Source: a bacterium UBA7470 (lineage in GTDB: Bacteria > Pseudomonadota > Gammaproteobacteria > Burkholderiales > Burkholderiaceae_C). Taken from it: a stretch of 5,868 bases of DNA. The notes below the pieces were generated by a model. It had not been told where the DNA came from, did no database searches, and was given only the letters and a program-made list of their open reading frames with translations. The position numbers and the translations under genes are program-made. Positions 1-5,347 of this stretch are shown piece after piece. Location of the stretch: the NCBI GenBank assembly GCA_002479815.1, contig DLPA01000008.1, forward strand, positions 56,948 through 62,815, in the 5' to 3' direction. The number at the start of each line of letters is the position of its first letter. Positions within the stretch are counted from its first letter, which is position 1.

Positions 1-677
1 GTGATGATGCCCAGCGTGCCCTCGCTGCCAATAAACAAGTGGCGCAAGTCGTAGCCCGTGTTGTCTTTGCGCAGACCCGACAGGCCTTCCCACACCTCGC
101 CTTGGGCGGTGACGACTTCCAGCCCCAAGCACAAATCGCGGGTGTTGCCGTAGCGCAGCACTTGCGTGCCGCCCGCATTGGTCGCCAAGTTGCCGCCGAT
201 GGTGCAACTGCCCTCGGCAGCCAAGCTCAAAGGAAACAGCAGCCCGGCCCCTTCTGCTGCTTCTTGCACCGCTTGCAAAATGCAGCCCGCTTCAGCGGTG
301 AGGGTGAGGTTCGCACGGTCGATGGCGCGAATGCGGTTCAGGCGTTGCAAGCTCAACACCACTTCACGCCCACTGCCATCAGGCACGCCTCCCACCACCA
401 AGCCGGTATTGCCGCCTTGGGGCACGATGGGTACACCCGCAGCGGCACAGGCCCGCACCACGGCAGCGACTTGCGCCGTCGAAGCCGGACGCAGCACCGC
501 CAGCGCATGCCCCTGCTGACGACCCCGCCAATCGCGCTCCCACGCCATCAAGTCAGCGCCCGACTCGCGGGTGAGTACGTGGGCGGGGCCGACGATGGCG
601 CTCAACTCTGCAATCAAAGACGATGGGGCGGGTGTGGAGGAGGGGAAGCAAGCGGAAGCGGTGGGGGAGGAAATCAT
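1..677 (-). CDS. FAD-binding oxidase, GlcD / D-2-hydroxyglutarate dehydrogenase type (3' end cut by window edge)
   Basis: Encodes the first 225 residues of an FAD-linked 2-hydroxyacid dehydrogenase; the C-terminal substrate domain lies outside the window. Such flavoenzymes oxidise 2-hydroxyacids (glycolate, D-lactate, D-2-hydroxyglutarate) to 2-oxoacids in the cytoplasm or at the inner membrane face. Visible are the PCMH-type FAD-binding motifs: PQGGNTGLV at residues 86-94, GGNLATNAGG at 161-170, and KDNTGYDLRHLFIGSEGTLG at 204-223, all in the family's order and spacing. The ATG at 677 gives about 20 Ser/Pro/Ala-rich residues before the conserved LIAELSAIVG segment, so the true start may differ; an in-frame GTG at 692 and TTG at 617 are alternatives, and none has a clear Shine-Dalgarno sequence. 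It lies 23 bp after the thioesterase stop and is probably co-transcribed with it. Family assignment is firm; the substrate cannot be read from this part. Confidence 0.93.
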   Translation of the reverse strand, partial: MISSPTASACFPSSTPAPSSLIAELSAIVGPAHVLTRESGADLMAWERDWRGRQQGHALAVLRPASTAQVAAVVRACAAAGVPIVPQGGNTGLVVGGVPDGSGREVVLSLQRLNRIRAIDRANLTLTAEAGCILQAVQEAAEGAGLLFPLSLAAEGSCTIGGNLATNAGGTQVLRYGNTRDLCLGLEVVTAQGEVWEGLSGLRKDNTGYDLRHLFIGSEGTLGII

Positions 678-700
678 GGGGGGATGGGTCACAACAGGCT

Positions 701-1195
701 TCAAGATACGATGTAAGCCCCCGTCCCACAGGACAGGAGCTTGCCGTCTGCGCCCAAAAACTCCATGCGGGTGGTCGCCACGCGCGAGCCTAGGCGTATG
801 GTTTGGGCGCGCAGCTCGAAGGCTTCGCTGATGCCCGGGCGCAGGTAGTCGATGCGGAGGTCTATCGTGCCCAGTTTGGCAAAGCGATGCACGCGCTGCG
901 CCACCGGCTCGTCCATGTGACGTGCACCAATCGCCGCCATCACCGCCAAGCCGCCTAGGGCATCCAAACTCGCGCTGATGACTCCGCCATGCACACGGTT
1001 GTAGGCAAAGTGCCCCACCAATTCGGGCCGCATGACGATGCAGCCGACCACACCATCGGGCGTGATGGCGGTGACTTTCAGACCTAAAACTTGGTTAAAG
1101 ACGATGCGATGCTCGAAAATATCGCGCAATGCCTCGACAAATTCAGGCTCAAATACCACGGGTTCGTTAGGTGGGGCAGCTTTGGTTTTGCTCAT
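701..1195 (-). CDS. Hot-dog fold acyl-CoA thioesterase, YigI/PaaI-like
   Basis: A 164-residue single-domain hot-dog thioesterase, expected to hydrolyse acyl-CoA to free acid and CoA in the cytoplasm. The active-site helix region reads YNRVHGGVISASLDALGG (65-82), with the His-Gly-Gly turn at 69-71 and an acidic Asp78 on the following helix. The later strand TIDLRIDYLRPG (110-121) and the closing GTGAYIVS resemble E. coli YigI, which is described as a medium/long-chain acyl-CoA thioesterase; this comparison is from memory, not alignment. I chose the ATG at 1195, giving a length near that of YigI. An in-frame TTG at 1216 overlaps the upstream gene's TGA and would add seven residues; neither start has a good ribosome binding site. 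It sits 17 bp after the isomerase gene and 23 bp before the FAD oxidase, so translational coupling in an operon is likely. Chain-length preference is unknown. Confidence 0.88.
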   Translation of the reverse strand: MSKTKAAPPNEPVVFEPEFVEALRDIFEHRIVFNQVLGLKVTAITPDGVVGCIVMRPELVGHFAYNRVHGGVISASLDALGGLAVMAAIGARHMDEPVAQRVHRFAKLGTIDLRIDYLRPGISEAFELRAQTIRLGSRVATTRMEFLGADGKLLSCGTGAYIVS

Positions 1196-1212
1196 GTGTG
1201 GCGGGAGTGGCG

Positions 1213-1977
1213 TCAAAGTTTAGAAAAATCGGGCTTGCGTTTTTGCATGAACGCGCCAAAGGCTTCACGGGCCGCAGGCTCGCGCAGCATACGACCAAAC
1301 ATCTCGCCTTCTTCAGCCATGACCGCTTGCACTTGCGCGGCTAGGCCTTGCTTCATCAAGCGTTTGGTGGCGATCAAGCTGCTTTGGGGCTTGGCTGCCA
1401 GTTTCGCCGCCACACTTTGCGCCAAACGGTGGGCTTCAGACGGGGGGACGACGCGGTTGAGCAAGCCCACCTCTAAAGCGGCTTCGGCCATGAAGGGTTC
1501 GCCCAATAACAAGGCTTCTGCGGCGCGGTGGTAGCCGAACATCTGCGGCACAAGCAAGCTAGAAGCGGCTTCAGGGCACAGCCCCAAATTGACAAACGAG
1601 AGCGAAAACGCGGCGTTGTCGCCCGCATACACCAAATCGCAATGGAACAACATGGTCGTGCCGATACCGACGGCGGGGCCGCAGACGGCAGCGACCACAG
1701 GCTTAGGGAAGCTGCTGAGGGCGCGTAGGAACTGGAACACGGGCGAGTCTTGCGTAGCGGGTGGGTTGTTTAAAAAGTCGGCAATGTCATTCCCCGCTGA
1801 AAATACGGTTTCATGGCCTTGAATCACCACCACACGGCAGTCGGGATTGACGGCGGCCTCTTCTAAAGCTTTTGCCATCGCTGCATACATGGCCACAGTG
1901 AGGGAATTTTTTTTCTCGACCCGATTGAGGGTCAAGGTGGTGATGCCCGATTCATGGTGAATCAAAATGTCGTTCAT
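1213..1977 (-). CDS. Crotonase-family protein, probable delta3,delta2-enoyl-CoA isomerase (ECI2-like)
   Basis: A 254-residue crotonase-fold enzyme that would usually be called enoyl-CoA hydratase. Oxyanion-hole segments are visible as FSAGNDIADF (59-68) and GPAVGIGTT (100-108). Aligned by eye to rat mitochondrial enoyl-CoA hydratase on the shared CD and YAG segments, the two hydratase glutamates (Glu144, Glu164) fall on Thr108 and Phe128. The segment LGLCPEAASS (131-140) instead carries Glu136 where ECI1/ECI2-type isomerases have their catalytic Glu (SPEGCSS in human ECI2). The tail, with a KR/EE helix and an RKPD end, is also ECI2-like. The expected reaction is shifting a cis-3 or trans-3 double bond to trans-2 so that unsaturated fatty acids can enter beta-oxidation. 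It heads the three-gene minus-strand run. The ATG at 1977 fits the family N-terminus (ILIHHESGITTLTLNR), though no Shine-Dalgarno sequence is evident. Crotonase membership is near certain; isomerase specificity is inferred. Confidence 0.93.
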   Translation of the reverse strand: MNDILIHHESGITTLTLNRVEKKNSLTVAMYAAMAKALEEAAVNPDCRVVVIQGHETVFSAGNDIADFLNNPPATQDSPVFQFLRALSSFPKPVVAAVCGPAVGIGTTMLFHCDLVYAGDNAAFSLSFVNLGLCPEAASSLLVPQMFGYHRAAEALLLGEPFMAEAALEVGLLNRVVPPSEAHRLAQSVAAKLAAKPQSSLIATKRLMKQGLAAQVQAVMAEEGEMFGRMLREPAAREAFGAFMQKRKPDFSKL

Positions 1978-2020
1978 GGCGAATAAAAATCAAACGGTTC
2001 AAACAATGCGTCCACCACAC

Positions 2021-2038
2021 GGTTTAGGTTTAGGTTTA
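2021..2038. repeat. Three tandem copies of hexamer GGTTTA
   Basis: Three perfect, uninterrupted copies of GGTTTA lie in the AT-richer spacer between the divergent isomerase and patatin genes. The repeat keeps an upstream reading frame open (Gly-Leu three times), which helps explain why the patatin reading frame extends back past its likely start. A slippage-prone microsatellite or a protein-binding array are both possible; three copies is too few to favour either. Confidence 0.6.
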
Positions 2039-2101
2039 GCAACGAAAAAAAGCACGGAGGCCAAAAATTACCACGAAACCGCGCCAACGCCGACCGCTAG
2101 G

Positions 2102-4408
2102 GTGACAAGGATTGGGTGTGCAGTTCTACCACGGTGGCTGGTTTTGTGCTTGGTGTGCTGGAGTCTGAGTCTCTCGACCAGCGTGTGGGCACAGCCTCAA
2201 GCCGCCGAAAGCACTCAGACCAGCGCCTTGGGTTCCTCTCCCAAGCGTCCGCGCATCGGCTTGGTGCTGTCGGGCGGCGGCGCACGGGGTTTTGCACACA
2301 TCGGGGTCTTAAAGGCACTAGAAAAAGCACGGGTTCCTGTCGATGTCGTGGTCGGCACGTCCATGGGGGCCATCATCGGCGGGCTGTATGCCAGCGGTCT
2401 AGACCCGCACACGTTAGAGGCTGAACTGATGGGCATTGCATGGACGGATTTGTTCAATCGCCGTGCCCCCAGACAAAGCCTGTCGCAGCGTCGCAAAGAG
2501 GATGATTTTGAGCTGTCCCCCGTGCTGCACATCGGCTTTAAAGAGGGAGAGTTTCGCGTCCCCACAGGGGTAGTCTCCAGTCGTTCATTGGAGTGGCTGC
2601 TGCGACGCTATACCCTGCACACGCGTCACGCAGCCAGTTTTGACGCGCTGCCCACGCCCTACCGCGCCATCGCCACCGACATGGAAACTGGCGAGGCTGT
2701 GGTGCTGGGGCAAGGCGATTTGGCTGCTGCTTTACGCGCCAGTATGTCCGTGCCCGGCGTATTCGCGCCTTTGGAGTTGGACGGGCGTATTTTGGGCGAT
2801 GGCGGTTTGGTCAACAATTTGCCTGTCGATGTGGCGCGTGAGATGGGGGTGGACGTGGTGATCGCGGTCAACATCGGCACGCCCTTGGCGGGGCGAGATA
2901 CCTTGAACAGCGTCTTGGGCATCAGCACGCAGATGATCAACATCTTGACCGAGCAAAACGTACAGCGCAGCATGGCGATGCTCACGCGCCAAGATTTGTT
3001 GCTGATTCCTCCGTTGGGGCAGCACACCTCGGCAGACTTTGACAAAGCCCCCGCCATCGTCGAGTTGGGTCATGCCTATGCCGAAACGGTACAAGCCGCA
3101 CTCGAACGCTTTGCTGTGAGCGAGGCTGATTACGCCGCATGGCAGTTGCAGCGCCATGCCCATGTGCCCCCCTTGCCTCAATCCTTGGCCTTTGTGCGCT
3201 TGGAAGGCGTAGGTCCAGAGCAGGCCAGCCATTTGCAGCGTTTGCTGGATACGAAAGTGGGCACTCGCCTCGACTTGCCGACTTTAGAAACCGATTTACA
3301 GCAATTAAGTGCCACAGGCGACTTTGAGCAAGTCGATTACCACCTGCACCCCGACCCGGGTACGACCGAAGAAGGTTTGGTCATTCGGCTGAAAGATGGA
3401 GCCTTGGGGCCGCACCAATTTCGTTTAGGGCTGGATTGGCACACCGATTTTGCAGGTGATGCAGGCTTTAATTTGCGACTCAAGCACAAACGCCTGAACC
3501 TCACGCCCAGCGGCACGGAACTCCACACGCAGTTAGAAATTGGCAGCAGCATGGGCTTGCGCACCGGATTGATCCATCCGTGGGGCAGCGAGCGTGAGCA
3601 TTTTGTTTCGGCCTATGCCAGTACCCATCAAACACGGGTGCAACTTTATGCCCCCTCAGGCTCGGCGCTGGCGCAATTCAACCGTCACACCATCGAAGCA
3701 GGCTTAGATCGTGGTGGCATCCTCGGTCGAGGGGGCAGTTTGGGGGAGTGGCGCGTGGGCGGCTTCGTCAGCCGTCACGTCGCCGAACCTGAACTGGTGC
3801 AAGGGCGTACCGATTTAAACGCTGCACGGTGGACCGAATGGGGCCTACGCAGCAGCTTGGTGCTGGATCGGCTGGATTACGCCAATTTTCCGCAAAGCGG
3901 ATACCGGTTGAAGCTGGAAGCCACCTCGGGCCTGCGACGCAGCAGCGTCGGCCAAACAACGTCTTTGACCACCCGCAGCTTTCGCCGAGTGGCGCTGGAA
4001 GGCACACAAGTCATGGCCTGGGGGCCGCATATTTTTAATCTGCACACGCGACTGGGGCGCTCCAGCGAGATTCCCAATGGCGCACTGGACGAGTATTCGC
4101 TGGGCGGCTTTCACCAGCTCTCGGGCTACAAAATCGGCCAAGTCGCGGGCAATTACTTGGCGTTGCTGCGCTTGGGGTACTACCGCCGTTTGACCTACAA
4201 CCCGGGTTTGGCACGCGCCTTGTTCATCGGCGGCACCTTAGAAGCTGGTAATGCGTGGCGACAGTCCAGTGACATCGACTTCAAACGTCTCAAAACCAGT
4301 TACAGCCTCTACATAGGCGCAGACACCGGTTTAGGCCCGATGTACTTCGCTTTGGTTCATGGCAAAGGCCAAGCCAGCGGGTTTTATTTGTTCATGGGAC
4401 GGCCTTGA
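2102..4408 (+). CDS. Patatin-like phospholipase with POTRA and C-terminal outer-membrane barrel (type Vd, PlpD-like)
   Basis: A 768-residue secreted lipase predicted to reside in the outer membrane. Numbered from the GTG start, a signal peptide covers about 1-30 (Arg-containing n-region, Leu/Val/Cys/Trp core, cleavage near SVWA/Q). The patatin domain follows at about 50-270, with oxyanion motif GGGARG at 58-63, nucleophile motif GTSMG (Ser87), and DGG with catalytic Asp233. A single POTRA-like segment spans about 360-435 (FVRLEGVG to VIRLKDGAL). The rest is a beta-rich surface-antigen-type barrel ending FYLFMGRP. This order matches type Vd autotransporters such as Pseudomonas PlpD, which hydrolyse phospholipids. 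The frame is open from ATG 1967, but those codons overlap the opposite gene's start and put 45 polar residues before the signal peptide, so I prefer GTG 2102. No in-frame start has a convincing ribosome binding site. The last residue is Pro, not the usual aromatic. Domain calls are firm; the start is uncertain. Confidence 0.93.
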   Translation: MTRIGCAVLPRWLVLCLVCWSLSLSTSVWAQPQAAESTQTSALGSSPKRPRIGLVLSGGGARGFAHIGVLKALEKARVPVDVVVGTSMGAIIGGLYASGLDPHTLEAELMGIAWTDLFNRRAPRQSLSQRRKEDDFELSPVLHIGFKEGEFRVPTGVVSSRSLEWLLRRYTLHTRHAASFDALPTPYRAIATDMETGEAVVLGQGDLAAALRASMSVPGVFAPLELDGRILGDGGLVNNLPVDVAREMGVDVVIAVNIGTPLAGRDTLNSVLGISTQMINILTEQNVQRSMAMLTRQDLLLIPPLGQHTSADFDKAPAIVELGHAYAETVQAALERFAVSEADYAAWQLQRHAHVPPLPQSLAFVRLEGVGPEQASHLQRLLDTKVGTRLDLPTLETDLQQLSATGDFEQVDYHLHPDPGTTEEGLVIRLKDGALGPHQFRLGLDWHTDFAGDAGFNLRLKHKRLNLTPSGTELHTQLEIGSSMGLRTGLIHPWGSEREHFVSAYASTHQTRVQLYAPSGSALAQFNRHTIEAGLDRGGILGRGGSLGEWRVGGFVSRHVAEPELVQGRTDLNAARWTEWGLRSSLVLDRLDYANFPQSGYRLKLEATSGLRRSSVGQTTSLTTRSFRRVALEGTQVMAWGPHIFNLHTRLGRSSEIPNGALDEYSLGGFHQLSGYKIGQVAGNYLALLRLGYYRRLTYNPGLARALFIGGTLEAGNAWRQSSDIDFKRLKTSYSLYIGADTGLGPMYFALVHGKGQASGFYLFMGRP

Positions 4409-4438
4409 CGCTGCAAGCTGACGCGCGGGTCCACCATG

Positions 4439-4464
4439 AAAAAAGCCACCAAAATGGGTGGCTT
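4439..4464 (-). terminator. Rho-independent terminator for the cytochrome c gene
   Basis: A perfect 8-bp stem (AAGCCACC at 4443-4450 pairing with GGTGGCTT at 4457-4464) with a 6-nt loop is followed on the minus strand by a run of six T (A at 4439-4444, partly shared with the stem). It begins about 25 bp past the cytochrome stop codon, as expected for an intrinsic terminator. On the plus strand the stem is followed by TTGTGG, so any effect on patatin transcripts would rest on the hairpin without a U-tract. Confidence 0.85.
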
Positions 4465-4488
4465 GTGGCTGCTGAAGCGTGTACAGGT

Positions 4489-5163
4489 TCAGCGGAACTT
4501 GGTTTGGGGCACGGTTTTCAGTTCGCCATCTAAGCTGGCAATGTAATTAGCCATTTGTTTCAGCTCGGACAATTTGAATTGCCCTGTGATGCCCCCCATG
4601 ATGGGGTTGCCACGGCCTACGTGGGGGTTGTCTTTGACGTTGTACGCTTTCAAGGCCACGTACAAATAGTCGGCATACTGACCCGCGATTTTGGGGTAGC
4701 TCGGGTCAATGGGTTTGCTGAAGTTTTCCCCGTGGCAAGAGGCGCAAGCGGCTTTGTCCAAAAGTGCTTTTACTGCCACCGAAGGCTCTTTGGAGGGTTT
4801 GTCCGCTACGGTTACGTTGCCTGAATTGCTGCTGTAAAACGCCGCCAGATCAGCCATGTCTTGATCAGACAAAGAGGCAGCGACACCACGCATGGTAGGG
4901 TGCTTGCGCTCTGATTTTTTATAGGCATTCAGCGCTGCAACGATATAGGGCGCTGATTGGCCCGAAATTTTAGGCACGCGGTGAATTTCAGGGAAGCTGT
5001 TTTGATAGCCCACAATGCCGTGACAGCCGATGCACATGGCAGCTTTAGACTCACCTGCTTTCACATCGCCAGCGGGTGCTTGGGCACAGGCGCCCATGGC
5101 AGCAAACAAAAGCGTCGCGCCAGCGACAAGAGAGGAAACGGACGTGGAGCGAATGATGTTCAT
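4489..5163 (-). CDS. Dihaem c-type cytochrome, cytochrome c4-like, periplasmic
   Basis: A 224-residue exported cytochrome with two class I haem domains in tandem. The signal peptide covers about residues 1-27 (MNIIR n-region, hydrophobic core, cleavage near GACA/Q). Haem-binding motifs are CIGCH at 44-48 and CASCH at 140-144. Probable sixth-ligand methionines are Met91 (HPTMRG) and Met189 (NPIMGG), one per domain, with the conserved PKISGQ and PKIAGQ segments between each haem site and its Met. Length and order match the cytochrome c4 family, which carries electrons from the bc1 complex or dehydrogenases to terminal oxidases. The frame continues upstream to a TTG at 5199, but ATG 5163 directly precedes a proper signal peptide and is preferred; its ribosome binding site is weak. 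The gene is monocistronic here, convergent with the patatin gene and divergent from the MoxR gene. The physiological partner is not indicated by its neighbours. Confidence 0.94.
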   Translation of the reverse strand: MNIIRSTSVSSLVAGATLLFAAMGACAQAPAGDVKAGESKAAMCIGCHGIVGYQNSFPEIHRVPKISGQSAPYIVAALNAYKKSERKHPTMRGVAASLSDQDMADLAAFYSSNSGNVTVADKPSKEPSVAVKALLDKAACASCHGENFSKPIDPSYPKIAGQYADYLYVALKAYNVKDNPHVGRGNPIMGGITGQFKLSELKQMANYIASLDGELKTVPQTKFR

Positions 5164-5205
5164 TTTCGGCGGACAATGGAAATGATCGATAAAAATCAAC
5201 CCATG

Positions 5206-5211
5206 ATTATA
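5206..5211 (-). promoter_or_regulatory. Candidate -10 box (TATAAT) upstream of the cytochrome c gene
   Basis: The minus strand reads a perfect TATAAT at 5211-5206, about 42 bp before the ATG at 5163, which would leave a leader of roughly 35 nt. No good -35 hexamer lies 16-18 bp upstream (the sequence there is A-rich). A perfect TTGACA exists at 5249-5244 but is 32 bp away, too far to pair with this box. The position is reasonable, and assignment rests on the -10 match alone. Confidence 0.4.
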
Positions 5212-5240
5212 TAGAGTCAGTCATCGGTTTTTTCCCGTCG

Positions 5241-5329
5241 CTTTGTCAACGAACCGCCAACCGCTTGCACAATCACGCTTTGTCAGCGCTCGCTTGTTGT
5301 TTTTTTAGGTTTTCATTTCATCCTTTGTC
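5241..5329. repeat. Three direct copies of CTTTGTC in the cytochrome/MoxR divergent spacer
   Basis: CTTTGTC occurs at 5241-5247, 5278-5284 and 5323-5329 within the 184-bp spacer. The first two copies are part of a longer identical 10-mer, CGCTTTGTCA (5239-5248 and 5276-5285), 37 bp apart. Such spaced direct repeats between divergent genes could be regulator half-sites, but chance is also plausible at this length. No matching known operator is recognised. Confidence 0.35.
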
Positions 5330-5336
5330 GATTTTC

Positions 5337-5341
5337 TAAGG
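5337..5341 (+). promoter_or_regulatory. Ribosome binding site of the MoxR gene
   Basis: TAAGG lies 6 nt before the ATG at 5348, a normal Shine-Dalgarno position and core. It supports the chosen start and is the clearest ribosome binding site in the window. Confidence 0.6.
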
Positions 5342-5347
5342 CCATCC

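Noticed and set aside
39..831. Plus-strand open frames at 39-716, 166-519 and 571-831
   Set aside because: They lie antisense to the FAD oxidase, whose minus-strand translation shows several intact family motifs. The plus-strand products are Ala/Gln/Arg-rich with no recognisable domain, as expected for shadows in GC-rich DNA.
1091..1822. Plus-strand open frames antisense to the thioesterase and isomerase genes
   Set aside because: Low-complexity products without motifs, fully opposite conserved genes.
2051..2069. CGGAGG at 2055-2060 as the patatin ribosome binding site
   Set aside because: The only start-like codon at proper distance is an ATT that is out of frame with the patatin gene.
2097..4141. 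Several frames of 60-166 codons overlapping the patatin gene on both strands
   Set aside because: The patatin frame carries catalytic motifs and a continuous domain order; the others show no domain, and their starts lie inside it.
5128..5163. Cytochrome c N-terminus as a lipoprotein (cysteine near the cleavage site)
   Set aside because: The residues before the Cys (AMGA) do not fit a lipobox well, and an ordinary AxA-type cleavage (ACA/Q) follows immediately.
4555..5214. Plus-strand frames opposite the cytochrome gene
   Set aside because: The minus-strand frame has two CxxCH motifs and a signal peptide, so these are shadows.
5244..5249. Perfect minus-strand TTGACA as -35 of the cytochrome promoter
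   Set aside because: It is 32 bp from the TATAAT at 5211-5206, and the sequence 17 bp downstream of it (CCGATG) is not a -10 box.
5294..5321. TTGTTG ... TTTCAT as a plus-strand promoter for the MoxR gene
   Set aside because: Only about half the -35 positions and four of six -10 positions match in a T-rich tract; too weak to annotate.
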